DNA of 64,000 nt from Echiichthys vipera (taxonomy: Eukaryota > Chordata > Actinopteri > Perciformes > Trachinidae): NCBI GenBank assembly GCA_963691815.1, contig OY829655.1, forward strand, positions 30,160,771-30,224,770, read 5' to 3'. The translations under genes and the position numbers were made by a program. The notes below the pieces were generated by a model, which worked only from the letters and a program-made list of their open reading frames with translations, was not told the DNA's origin and did no database searches. The number at the start of each line of letters is the position of its first letter. The first letter of the stretch is position 1. Below, piece by piece: positions 35,881 to 47,812 of the stretch.

Positions 35881-37200
35881 CTCACTCTCGCCAGATGAAT
35901 TTGGTTCCTCCTGCTTCACTCGTCCATCTGGGATCGCTCGACTGGTCAGTGATTTCATGAGCCTGGGCCTGATCAAAAATCCTTGCATATGATTGGATAA
36001 ACCACTTGTCTGTCACAGCCGACATGGTTTCCACCACCAAAAGTCTTCAGAGCCATTCCCTGTACCCTTTCCCTGGACCCTGCACCGTTTCCCCCTGTTC
36101 ACTGGACACTCTTGTTCATCCTTTGTTCATTTAATACTTATTTAAATCAAATTATGTTGTTTAAATCGTGTCTGCATTTGGGTCCCGTTCCTCTGTGGTA
36201 GCGCTCATGACACCATGATGCTTTTAAAATGACCGTGACTCATTCTGGATGTCAGCCATCTGTCGGGAAGCAGTGAACTCGCAGATTAAATGTCAGACAA
36301 CCTTTAAACGGTCACATTGACGAGATGACTTAGTGACACACAGACAGAGTTAACCAACTTTCACGGCTCGTCATCAGGCAATACAATGAGCTGCTGCCAC
36401 GTCGCTCACGAGTGTCGCCTTTAACGTCCCAGAACAAGACTTAATACTTATCTATTATTTCCAGTCCAACTGTCGGATAAAAACACCAACAGTATCCGCG
36501 TTTATCACATGAATAGCGTTAGTGTAGTGCACGTTTGGAGCTCGTGCCTCGACGGAGGAGGACGTGCGTTCGCCTGAACCGTCCAGTCCCGGTTTGTTGT
36601 GGCGTCGACGTCGTGGCATCGATTTACCAAAGTGACAGCAGCGAGCGGTGCGGTGCTGCAGATAGAGAACTGATGGATGAGCTGAACGGGTTTGGAAACA
36701 ACACCGGCGCGCTTCATTCGTCTCCAGTGGATAATAATAATACACTGTGATGGTTTTCTGCTCCACGGCGGTGATGTTATCGCACCCAAGATGCATTCGG
36801 AGCGTCTTTCTCACCAACAGACGATCTGAACGTTGTATAACGTGAGTTGAAAAGAGTCAAATGTCCCCGTCTGGACGCAGCGGAGTAAAAGTATCCACAG
36901 AAAACAGGAAATACTCAAGAACCTCCAACTCTGCAAACACATCACCTTCGCCATGATGTCTCCGTGGTAACAGGCCGGAGGCGCTGCTGCGTCCTGCGGG
37001 CTCCGCGGAATACCTTGGAAACAATTACAGCTGTAACAGAGCATGATGTGATTACAGGAGAGGAAACAGCTCCCACACAAACAATCAGATAAAAAAAAAA
37101 CATTTAAGAGACTGCAGCGAAGTCTGAAGGGGCGGCGGAGACAGATTTTGATTTGAAATAATGATCCAGACTCACACATCCCGGTCTGATGTCACATGCA
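35881..37200. other. Unique non-coding stretch, partly CpG-rich
   Basis: No gene recognised. CpG is dense at 36490-36730, with no recognisable promoter or frame. Confidence 0.5.
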
Positions 37201-37552
37201 CATTCATCTTCAACCTCTTGTCCCTGTCGGGGTCACGGGGGGCTGGAGCTGATCCCAGCTGACATTGGGCGTGAGGCGGGGTCCACCCTGGACAGGACGC
37301 CAGTCTATCACAGGACACATAGAGACGAACAGAGACAGACAACCATTCACACCTACGGGTGATTTAGAGTCATCAATGAACCGAACACCTGCACGTCTTT
37401 GGACTGTGGGAGGAAACCGGAGAACCCGGAGAAAACCCACGCAGACACGGGGACAACATGCTCCACACAGAAGGGCCCCAGACGGGATTCGAACCAGGAA
37501 CTCCCCTCTCGCTGTGAGGGGACAGTGCTAACCACCACACCACCGCGTCGCC
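37201..37552 (-). mobile_element. V-SINE/Mermaid-like SINE, copy 4
   Basis: Near full length, from the CATTCATCTTCAACC tail to the head at 37552. The box B side reads GATTCGAACCAGGAACTCCC. A short stretch (GCAAACT) in the core is deleted. Confidence 0.85.
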
Positions 37553-37620
37553 CTCGGTGTGAACGAATTATTGTACGAAATTCTGTATCCCTCTGCTTTC
37601 CTCTGTCTATAAAGTGCAGG

Positions 37621-37929
37621 AACTTGGTCCTGATCCAGTCCCAGCCTGGTCCTGGTCCTGGTCCAGTCCCAGCCTGGTCCTGGTCCTGGTCCTGGTCCAG
37701 TCCCAGCCTGGTCCTGGCCCTGGTCCAGTCCCAGCCTGGTCCTGGTCCTGGTCCTGGTCCTGGTCCTGGTTCTGGTCCTGGTCCTGGTCCTGGTCAGATG
37801 CGTACATGAACTGATGAAGCCTCTTGGATGAGAGGTGAAACATCTTCCTGACAAAGAACCAAGTCCAGTTGCTTTGGACTGAAACTGCTTTGAGGAGAAC
37901 GACGACCTGGACACGAGAACATCCACAGG
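37621..37929 (+). mobile_element. VNTR-bearing retroposon, copy 3
   Basis: The longest VNTR of the three copies (37626-37797, CCTGGTCCTGGTCCAGTCCC units), followed by the conserved 3' part to ATCCACAGG. It lies 70 bp from SINE copy 4. No clear target duplication. Confidence 0.7.
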
Positions 37930-38719
37930 TTAGTTTTAAATGAACCTTTTATGTGTTTTAAATCTTTTATATGTGTATTTGTTTTTCAGTAAACTGCACT
38001 GTAACTTCTGTAACTTATAAAAGCACTTTTAAAGACCCTTGTTGTTGAATTGTGCTTCACAAATTAACTTTCCTTAAAACAATATCAAGGAAAGATGATC
38101 AGAAAGTTACAAAAGAGTCCGTGATGGAGCGTGAGCAGGTGCATTTACTCCACCCCTGTTCTCATGTTGAGCTTCTTTTCCTGTTCATTTCCTCCACACC
38201 TTCACGTCTCAAAAGGAAGTTATGTACTTTTTACTCCACTACAGCTTTAGTTACTTATACAACGTATATACTGATGAATAAATTATGTATTATTAATGAT
38301 TAAACTACCCAGCAACAAATACAGTGGTTAAAATGAGCCCCCCCCCCTTTACCAGCTGCAACATTAAAGTGATGAACTATAAACTAATATATTAATATAT
38401 ATATTAATTATTCTGCATGATGAGTCCTTTAACTCTAAGCACATGGGGATGCCAGCGCTGTTGCTTGCATCTTTTACTCTTTCCAGTATTTCTACACTGT
38501 AGTTTGAGTAAATAAATGAATGTAATGTGGTTTTACTGGAGCTGAATCTTCCAAGAGTGAAGAGTTTGTGTCTTTTCTACGATGGCGTGCTGCAGAAAGA
38601 GCGCGTGGAGGCCAGACGTCAGTGCAGACGTCGGGGTTCTCCCTGTAGTCTGGTATGAACCCGCAGAGCGTGTCAGGAACACAGCGCTCACCTGCAGCTC
38701 TGACGGGGGACACCAGGGC

Positions 38720-38775
38720 TCGCACACACACACACACACACACACACAGGCAGGCACACACACACACACACACAG
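38720..38775. repeat. CA microsatellite, interrupted
   Basis: Two CA runs separated by GGCAGG. Confidence 0.9.
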
Positions 38776-39527
38776 AGAGGGGAAACACCCCTGCGGCCAA
38801 ACGTCAGAATAATGCCTCTTGTTACAGTAAAGTGAAGCTGGATCTGATGCGTCCGTTCACACGGTGGACGCAGACTGCCACAGGCGTCGCTTCGTGGTCC
38901 GAGGACGGTGCCGCTCCGTATTAAGTCACGCTAATAGCTCTGCGTTGAAGGGGGAGGGTATAAATAGGAGAACTGCTCTCACCTCCCTCCACCACGAGCA
39001 GGAAGCATCCATCAGCGCGGACACACTCGACGGGGCTGCTGTTGTATCTGATGAGTATTAATGAAGGCACCAAAACACCACACGGCAGGTTATGGCCTTT
39101 GTGAGCTGTGCTAACCCTTAGCCTAGTTTGCACACTAGTTTCCCTTTGTGTCCCTGATTCTGTTTAGTATACGGAGTAAGCACACGGGGAATCTCACCAG
39201 CGTATAAAAGGGAGAAAGGGTTTTTCACCGACAGATATTAGATGGTGTACGGGGGTCTCCTCTCAGTGTTACACAGTGGATCTGTCCAGGGGTTAAAGAG
39301 GCCTTTCGTAGGTGGGGGGGGGCTCTGAAATCCGCTAGAGGAGGAAAATGCTACGGGTGTAGATGAGTAGCGAGGGAAGAAGAAGAAGGGCAACGCAAGC
39401 TTTACTTTCAAATGATGTTTCTTTTTTCCTCTTTGTTTAATTCTTCATGAATGATACCTTTACCTATTACTATTATAACCTTTATAACCTACTTATCTTA
39501 TCTACTTAGATTGGGATGCACTGGATG

Positions 39528-39528
39528 T

Positions 39529-39568
<40 letters not shown>

Positions 39569-39580
39569 GGGGGGGGGGGT
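39528..39580. repeat. GT microsatellite running into poly(G)
   Basis: GT units with one TTT interruption, ending in about 13 G. Confidence 0.9.
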
Positions 39581-39811
39581 ATTTGTTTATATGTGAACAA
39601 AAGTATTGTTCTTTTCAATTTTAACACTTCCTTTGAATATTTATCAGTTACTTTCGCAAATCACATCCTCGTCTGCACAGCTCTGATTTAAAAAGAAAAT
39701 ACGTCACTTTTGCACCCCAGGAGTTGAGTCGTTATCGGAGCCTGAAAACAAGATCTTTAGAAACCAGGTCCTAGAGCGGGAAGATTGTAACCCGCCCCAT
39801 TCGAGGGACGG

Positions 39812-40333
39812 GGAAGGGGCTCCCAGCAGCCCCCTCTGCTCAGTGAGGACACTAACTGCAGATTGAAGGGGCTCCCAGCAGCTCCCTCTGCTCAGTGAGG
39901 ACACTAACTGCAGAGTGAAGGGGCTCCCAGCAGCCCACTCTGCTCAGTGAGGACACTAACTGCAGATTGAAGGGGCTCCCAGCAGCTCCCTCTGCTCAGT
40001 GAGGACACTAACTGCAGAGTGAAGGGGCTCCCAGCAGCACCCTCTGCTCAGTGAGGACACTAACTGCAGAGTGAAGGGGCTCCCAGCAGCCCCCTCTGCT
40101 CAGTGAGGACACTAACTGCAGAGTGAAGGGGCTCCCAGCAGCCCCCTCTGCTCAGTGAGGACACTAACTGCAGATTGAAGGGGCTCCCAGCAGCTCCCTC
40201 TGCTCAGTGAGGATACTAACTGCAGAGTGATGGGGCTCCCAGCAGCACCCTCTGCTCAGTGAGGACACTAACTGCAGAGTGAAGGGGCTCCCAGCAGCAC
40301 CCTCTGCTCAGTGAGGACACTAACTGCAGAGTG
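39812..40333. repeat. 52-bp minisatellite
   Basis: Ten tandem units of 52 bp with the core GAAGGGGCTCCCAGCAGC and CTCTGCTCAGTGAGGACACT. Units differ at CAGC[A/C/T]CCCTCTG and GCAGA[G/T]; the variant order is not strictly alternating. Confidence 0.97.
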
Positions 40334-41420
40334 ATCGGTGCATCAGAGTCCAGAACAGCACCAAAGTCTCCACTAAGACCAGAACCAGGGACACGTTTGT
40401 CTCTAGGATGGAGGAGGATTTAGAGAGAAACTCTCCGGTGTTTGGATTCTCCACAGCGTCTCCCCGTCTCTTCTTCTCTGTTGTTGGTGTATTTCTGTGG
40501 CAGTTACAGCGCCACCTCCAGGCCTGGCATGGGTACTACAGCGTTTGGAGTCGCTGCACCTGGTTTACTGTGGACGCAGAGGTTTAGGGGTTGAGGCCAT
40601 GGGCACAGAGAAAAAATAGATTGTTTTCGACTGTGTGGACGAACCCTCAGACTGGAATGAATTAGAGCACACGAGGCCAAACTGCCTCCTAAAGTACTGT
40701 CGGAGCACAGCGTTGCATCTAGAAGGCTTTTCTTTTACCCGAGCCCGGTGCAGAGATCACCGGCAAACCTCATGGAGAACAATGGAGGTAAAACAGCATC
40801 AGCAATCGGTTCCAGCTCACATAAAACACACAAAACACCTCCATCAGGACGTTAGCACGCCTTTGTAACCGACCACCGACAACGTCTTGACTTCACTTCA
40901 TCGCTCATCTGACTTCAGCAGTTTAGATAAAAGTCACTCGGCTGTCCTGCAGTTATAACAGACATAAAGAAGACAGGTGGTCTTTTATGTGTTGTTGTAA
41001 GAATATGAGTCGTCGATCGGGAAGTACAAAGGGCGGCACAGAGGAAGTTTCTCGGCGAAGGTTTAAACGAGGACGTGGAGAGACGCAGATGTACGATGGT
41101 CGCACTGAGAGGATAAAAAGGCGTCTGTGATCCTAATAAAGATAGAAGCACGACTCCCTGTATGATGGGGCTGCTGGGAAATGCTTTTGAAGTGGCGGCG
41201 GCGGCCGTGTGCAATCACTTCATCTGATCTCCTGATTTACATCCACTCCGCCTCCGGAACAGTGAGGTAAACACAGTTTCATATTCATCACTTTCTGTGA
41301 TCTTCGGATACGAGGGCACAGAGCTCTCAAGGTAAACAGCGATGTATTTGTTTGTTTGTGTGTTTATTTCTTTTTGGAGGACGCACTTACAGGACTTTTT
41401 CTTCTGTCTGTGTGCACTTA
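40334..41420. other. Unique non-coding stretch
   Basis: Nothing recognised. Confidence 0.55.
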
Positions 41421-42001
41421 GGGCGCCCTCCCACTGTGCATCCGTCCCGTGCCCCGTGCTTTAGGGTACTTGTCCCCCCCTCCAGGCCCGTTTGTACTCA
41501 CACTACCTGGGCCTCGGAGAATGCTTCTTGCTGCCTATACGTCATCACGCAGTAACACGTCACACGCATTGATGACGTCATGGCGATGCGTGGCTTTGTT
41601 TCCAGATCTTTCCGTAGACCTCAGAGTTTTTGTGCGTCTTGTCGACTGTTTTTGAATCTTTTCATCGACCAAATCTGCAGTAAACACTCCACCTCCGCAT
41701 CACACCAACGTGAACCTTTCACCGCCATTGTTTTAAATGTCCGCGCATGGTCCCTCCTTCTTTTTTCTACGTCCCAACAGGCGCACAGGAAATGACCTCA
41801 GAACCGCCGTAGGCCTCGTGCTCGTACACGTGCGCACGCTCATGCTCGTACACGTGCAAACGTGCTTTACTTAAGCCCACCTCTCCCAAACGGGCCGTGG
41901 ACGCTCCTAGACGCGGTACGGTTGCACTCACACTGGTCAAAGGAACCAGACTTTAGCTAGCGTCCTGGGGCACGGTACATTTGGACAGTGTGAGTGCTTC
42001 C
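41421..42001 (-). mobile_element. PIF/Harbinger-like element, copy I (ORF broken)
   Basis: TTA precedes the left end. The right end is degenerate (GTGTGAGTGCTTCC). The Myb-like frame carries the same Arg-to-TGA stop as copy G (near 41624). CRE palindrome near 41574. Confidence 0.85.
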
Positions 42002-43149
42002 TAAAAGGTCTTTGTGCCTTGGTCTAAAAGATGTCTGTGTCCTTCTCTGAAATCTCACATTCAAACGTTTCCACCAGCTTCAGTTGTTAAGTCACAATCA
42101 GTGTCGTTGTGATTGTTTTTGTGTGTTTTTTCAGTAACATTTTGTGAGTCAGGGCCCCTGGGGCTGTGCCCGGTTGGCCCACATTAATCCATCCATGCTG
42201 ATATAACAGGAGTGGATGGAAACAAGACTTTATTGGTGTTTTCTGCAAATTTAGCTCAAATCTATCACTTCAGATTCACTCGTTAAATAGAATTGTGTGT
42301 GTGTTTCAATCAAATATCAAACAGGAACTCATTTGGATAACGTAGATGCTCCAAATGTGAAATCTGCGTACAGTCATCGTTCACCCTGAGCTTTTACACT
42401 TAGACAAATGTCAGTGGAGTAAATGTCACCTCTTTTATCTGTAATTAAACTAAAGATATCCTTAAGATGTGAAGCAGCCGAAGTGTTCCTCATTAACAGG
42501 ATCCGATTTCCACAGAGAGGCGTGGAGGAGTGGAGGAGTGAGAGAAGTCAGCAGGGGAACAAGGAAAAGGTCAACGGAGAGGAGGAGGACGGCCGAGGAA
42601 AAGTGAGCTTAATGTCACCCAACAAGCGCCCCAGGGGATTCTGGGAGTGTGAGTTTTTGGAAGACTTCCCGGCGTCTGCGAACACGGAGACAGGAATATA
42701 TTATTAATATTCCTGTAGGTCGGATTTTATCTGTGGTCCATACGGGGAGAGGAGATGAATATTCATGATCAGCGCTGACCTTTTATAATAAACACAATCT
42801 GATTTTGAAGTTTTCCAAAAATGTTTGTTATGTAATGGAGACATTTAAGTAAATTTGGAGTAAACTGGACCTGGAAATGTTTGCAAGAGACAAAGTAACA
42901 GAGAGGTTTGTGGGAAAACAGAAACACTAATGGGCTTTAACAGACAAACGCAGAGGTGAGAGACACACAAACTCAAATGAAAAACATTAAGGTACGATGG
43001 AAGTTTGCAGGGGTAGTGTTGTTGCATGACGCCCTTAAATAAATCAGAGGAATAACTCGCCATTTTGTATATTTGTTTTGTGTTTGCGTGACTTTTCACA
43101 CCATTCATGGAGCCTACGGAAAAGACGGTCCTTTCCATTTGTGAACTGG
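42002..43149. other. Unique non-coding stretch
   Basis: No gene recognised. A 34-bp piece at 43118-43151 (GAAAAGACGGTCCTTTCCAT onward) duplicates part of the adjacent foldback element at 43307. Confidence 0.55.
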
Positions 43150-44248
43150 AAGTTAGTTAGTTTAGTATTTAACATAAGATAAGATAAGACAACGTTGACT
43201 TTTGGTTTCACGCAGGAAACCAACTTCCTCCGTACGCAGACTTTATCGCCCCTTAATGGTCACAACATAAGTCAGCAGAGACTAATGCTGCCTTCACGTG
43301 CTCTGGAAAAGACGGTCCTTTCCATTTGTGAACTGGAAATCACCAGTGCGTTGCGTTCAAGTGCTTTTGTTGTCGTAGTGAAATGAAACATGGCGGACGC
43401 ACAGATCCTGACCTGCTAGCTAGCATCTGCTCTGCGTAGGTAAACCAAACAATAACGGTATTTTTAAAAATGACACTGAGTCTTAACACATGGTACTGAA
43501 CATTGTAGAAGCTACAAAAACTATGTGCACGACTCTTGCGTTGCGCTCCGTCATGTTGAAAAGGTCAAATGTTATCTCATCCCTGCAGCTCGTGTATCAA
43601 AATATTCCACAAGCTCCTCAGTGGAAATTACCATGTGAGGTTGTTCATGTGCAATTTTCACCTCGGCGTTTGGTATTTATCATATTTCCCATAGGACGTG
43701 AAGTTTGATCCACAAGTTGCAGGGATGAGATAACCTTTGACCTTTGACCTTTTCAACACAACGGAGCGCAACGCAAGAGTCGTGAATGGTGAGCACCGCA
43801 CGCTATTTAACACTTTCTGCTGCTGTTAGCTCATAGTTTTTGCAGTGTATACAATGTTGTGGCAAAGACACTTTCAGTATCATGTGTTAAGACTTAGTGT
43901 CATTTTAAAAAAAATACCGTTATTGTTTGGTTTACCTACGCAGAGCAGATGCTAGCTAGCAGCTCAGGATCAGTGCGTCCGCCATGTTTCATTTCACTCC
44001 GACAACAAAAGCACTTGAACACAACGCACTGGTGATTTCCAGTTCACAAATGGAAAGGGCCGTCTTTTCCAGAGCACGTGAAGGCAGCATTAGTCTCTGC
44101 TGACCTATGATGTGACCTTTAAGAGCGATAAAGTCTGCGTAGGAAGGAAGTCGGGTGGATGGACGGGTCGAACTAACAAATATCCTGCGTGAAACCAAAA
44201 GTCAACGTTAACTTATCTATGTTGAATACTAAACTTATGTACGCAACT
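43150..44248. mobile_element. Foldback element FB2, 1.1 kb
   Basis: Left arm 43150-43594 and right arm 43711-44248 are inverted copies with a spacer of about 116 bp. Matching pieces include GTTGACTTTTGGTTTCACGC, ACCAGTGCGTTGCGTTCAAG and GTAAACCAAACAATAACGGT with their complements. The right arm is about 90 bp longer near 43785-43880, so one arm has an indel. No transposase frame and no target duplication that I can define. Confidence 0.85.
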
Positions 44249-44984
44249 TAGTTTATGTAAAAAACAAACTTATTGTGATCCAGAGCACAATCTTTTCCTC
44301 AACATAACCAAGGGTTGGGAGAATAGAGAATAGGGCGTTAAATGAGACGCCACGTGTGTGAACACGACACGCAGAATGTCCTTTAACCGGCGTGCCATTT
44401 ACCCGCCTCCCCATGAGATCAGGTAGCAGCCGGACACACGGCCGGCGGGTTGATCGTGTCACTTTCAAAATAACAAGTGTTTCTGTTGTGGTTCCCTCAC
44501 AGGAAATACAAGACATGATTTCAGACAGAGGAGCGTCTGATAAACAGCCTCTGAACTACATCAGCAGCCGCCGCCGCTGCCGCCGCCGTCAATCTGCTGG
44601 GGAACAGGAAGCTGGACCATGAAATCAAAAGAGCGCCGTAGGTTATTATTGTCCAATATCTCATGTCGGAGGACACAGACGGCACCATTACACTTGTGAT
44701 GTGTCTCATTCAGCGGAGACGCAGCGCAGGAGCTAAGAGTCCAGCTACAGACACGGAGAAGAAATGATGTGTGGGAGGAACACGAGTCCACACAGAGCTT
44801 ATTCTCTCTTTCTCTCAGAGCTGTGACCTCAGTTTCTGTAACTCTGCAGAGTAGCGTTGTCAAAAGAAGTATTCAGATCATTTACTGCAGTAAAAGTACT
44901 GATACACACTCTGAAAACACTCAACTACAAGGAAAAGTCCTGCATTCAAACCCGTGTTAAGAGTTAAATGTGATAAAATGAATG
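44249..44984. other. Unique non-coding stretch
   Basis: Nothing recognised beyond a short CCGCCG run near 44567. Confidence 0.55.
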
Positions 44985-45608
44985 AAGTTAAAGTGAGCTC
45001 TGATCTGCTCCAGCGTTGTGTTTGCGTGTAAAGGTAGAAACACTAAAGCTCTGATCTGCTCCAGCGTCGTGTTTGCGTGTAAAGGTAAAAACACTAAAGT
45101 GAGCTCTGATCTGCTCCAGCGTTGTGTTTGCGTGTAAAGGTAAAAACACTAAAGTGAGCTCTGATCTGCTCCAGCGTTGTGTTTGCGTGTAAAGGTAAAA
45201 ACACTAAAGTGAGCTCTGATCTGCTCCGGCGTTGTGTTTGCGTGTAAAGGTAAAAACACTAAAGTGAGCTCTGATCTGCTCCAGCGTTGTGTTTGCGTGT
45301 AAAGGTAAAAACACTAAAGTGAGCTCTGATCTGCTCCAGCGTTGTGTTTGCGTGTAAAGGTAAAAACACTAAAGTGAGCTCTGATCTGCTCCAGCGTTGT
45401 GTTTGCGTGTAAAGGTAAAAACACTAAAGTGAGCTCTGATCTGCTCCAGCGTTGTGTTTGCGTGTAAAGGTAAAAACACTAAAGTGAGCTCTGATCTGCT
45501 CCAGCGTTGTGTTTGCGTGTAAAGGTAAAAACACTAAAGTGAGCTCTGATCCGCTCCAGCGTTGTGTTTGCGTGTAAAGGTAAAAACACTAACGTGAGCT
45601 CTGATCGG
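44985..45608. repeat. 55-bp minisatellite
   Basis: Eleven tandem units with the core CTCTGATCTGCTCCAGCG and GTTTGCGTGTAAAGGTAAAA. The period is 55 bp (CCAGCG at 45061, 45116, 45171 and so on), and one early unit is shorter, 51 bp. Most units are nearly identical, so expansion looks recent. Confidence 0.97.
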
Positions 45609-46904
45609 CTCACGCCGGCTCTCGTGGCGTACGTGTTTCCGTAACATCCGTTTGCAGAGTTCAGGTAAACGACAACAAACACGTGGGACTGTTTCCATCA
45701 GTGGGACGTTCAAGTGTCCTGGGTGGAGCCGAGGCGGTGGGAGGCTGCAGACCGTGCTGCAGATCCCTGTCACTGTACGGCGTCCTGCTTCTCCGCTGTT
45801 AGGGAGAGAAGGAGGACGTTTCTACGCGTGCACCAGCTCTGGGTGCTGTTGTGTGGCAGTGCACAGCTCCACCTACACACCTGACGTGCACACTACATTC
45901 ACATTTACACACTTTTGCGTCACCGTGTGCACGCGGATTTACCCCCAAAGACGCTCGTCTAAACGTGGAATAATAAGTGAGAACGCAACGCCACTTTTGC
46001 GTCTACTTTCTAGATCTTCTTCGTCTAAACATGGCCTCGAACGAAAGTACAGAGAGGCATGGCTATGGAGATGATACACCGTCTCGTGTCATTGGTGTAA
46101 ACTTGTTGCAGACACATTGCGGGTAGGGTCAGGGCTTAGTGTTGCAAGTTTCAACTCGTCTGGTCACAAATCTTTGTTCTGAACTCGGCTTCAGACACAA
46201 ATCCATGTGAACAAAAATACCTTAATTCCCCTTTCAGTAAGAGTTTGTATTAAACTTCTACTGTAGTACAAGATGTGAATTCTTCCTGCACTGGTGCTGA
46301 TGAGCCACGGTCGATAACTGTAATGAAACGACTTCATAAAACACACACGTCCACTCCTCGCACTTTATATGCGGCTCAAATGGTTTATGAATCAGGCTTT
46401 TATGACATTTTATTCCACGTATGTCTGTCACAAATCCCCAGTGCCGCGGTTTCTCCCGGAGTGCCGCGGCTCTACGGAGATGACTGAGTCCTGTGAGCCG
46501 GGCGGCTGCAGGGAGTAATAACTTCTGAAAGAGCCTCCGGGCGCCCGCGGACCTAATTTTACCTCACCCTCCAAATACGGCAAGAATGTAAAAATGATCT
46601 GAAAGGAACGTCCGCTGAGGAGGAGTGACATTAACGCAGCGTGGGGGAGGAGGGGGAGTGACTGCGGCCGCTGACTCTCGGTCCGCAGCCGTGATGAGAG
46701 TGAGGAAGGAGCCACGGGATGAGTCACGCTTTGAAACAGGTCTTTTCTTTGTCTCCTGCTTAGAAAACAGTCACCTTTAGGAATAAAATAAAGGACATTT
46801 ATATTACAGAGGTCCTAAGGTAACACTATTTTACCCCACTTCCCCACATTAAACTGATCCTGTCTGAGTTTACACAGTCTGTAAACAACGATGACGTACG
46901 TCAG
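45609..46904. other. Unique non-coding stretch
   Basis: No gene recognised; the 140-residue frame at 45652-46074 has no motif. Confidence 0.5.
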
Positions 46905-47012
46905 GGCGTCCTGCAGAGCTACTGGAGCCTCTTTATCCTAACACACCTGAGTCTAACGCTCGATAACGATCATCAGACTCAGGTGTGTGAGAGCACAGAG
47001 CCACCCCTGATG
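46905..47012. mobile_element. Small palindromic MITE remnant
   Basis: Inverted arms ACACACCTGAGTCT (46941-46954) and AGACTCAGGTGTGT (46975-46988). AACACACCTGAGTCTAA is shared with the hAT-like MITE at 33721, so it is probably a decayed relative. Confidence 0.5.
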
Positions 47013-47226
47013 TACGTAGGTAGGTAGAGCCGAGTGCAAATCCTACCCAAACAAATTAGTTTTAAAACATGTATATATATTTAATTGATGTAGAGGACGG
47101 TTACAGAAAAGGCAAATAACACATAACATGGAGAACTACGGGGACGTTCGGCAAAGAAGACAAAGCAAAGACAGTTAACAGTAAATGAGTGATAAAACAC
47201 AACAGTAAACACCAGTGTATTACAGT

Positions 47227-47586
47227 TCATTCATTCATCCATCTTCAGCCTCTTGTCCCTGTCAGGGTCGAGGAGGGCTGGAGCCGATCCCAGCTGACAT
47301 CGGGCGTGAGGCGGGGTCCACCCTGGACAGGACGCCAGTCTATCACAGGACACATAGAGACGAACAGAGACAGACAACCATTCACACCTACGGGTGATTT
47401 AGAGTCATCAATGAACCGAACACCTGCACGTCTTTGGACTGTGGGAGGAAACCGGAGAACCCGGAGAAAACCCACGCAGACACGGGGACAACATGCAAAC
47501 TCCACACACAAGGGCCCCAGCTGGGATTCAAACCAGGAACCCTCTTGTTGTGAGGCGACAGTGCTAACCACCACACCACCGGGTCG
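47227..47586 (-). mobile_element. V-SINE/Mermaid-like SINE, copy 5 (full length)
   Basis: Complete from the TTCATTCATCCATCTTCAGC tail to the head GCTAACCACCACACCACCGG. Confidence 0.85.
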
Positions 47587-47636
47587 CATATTTACATAAT
47601 ATATGACTGAATGATGGTCAAGTGCATGGAGCAGTC

Positions 47637-47812
47637 GGTGCAAAATCATCCCTGGGTCTATTCCAGCACTTACACAGTTTTTTTGTGTAACAACTATTAA
47701 TGTAGAAATCCAGGAGAGTCGCTAACAGCCGGACGTGGCTAACAGTGGTTAGCTCGGGGAAGTACGGTGAAGGCATTCAAAGGTCTTTTTTAACCACTAA
47801 TACTGACTGAAA
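47637..47812 (+). mobile_element. Foldback element FB1, left-arm fragment
   Basis: Contains the outer end GGTGCAAAATCATCCC and GGACGTGGCTAACAGTG, through CAAAGGTCTTTTTTAACCAC. The spacer and other arm are absent. Confidence 0.7.

Larger units (their letters stand above)
37930..39811. other. Unique stretch with simple repeats
   Basis: No gene recognised. It contains a CA repeat at 38720-38775 and a GT plus poly(G) run at 39528-39580. Confidence 0.55.

Noticed and set aside
45479..45773. Open frames across the 55-bp minisatellite and its edge
   Set aside because: They repeat the unit translation and run into unrelated flank; no domain.
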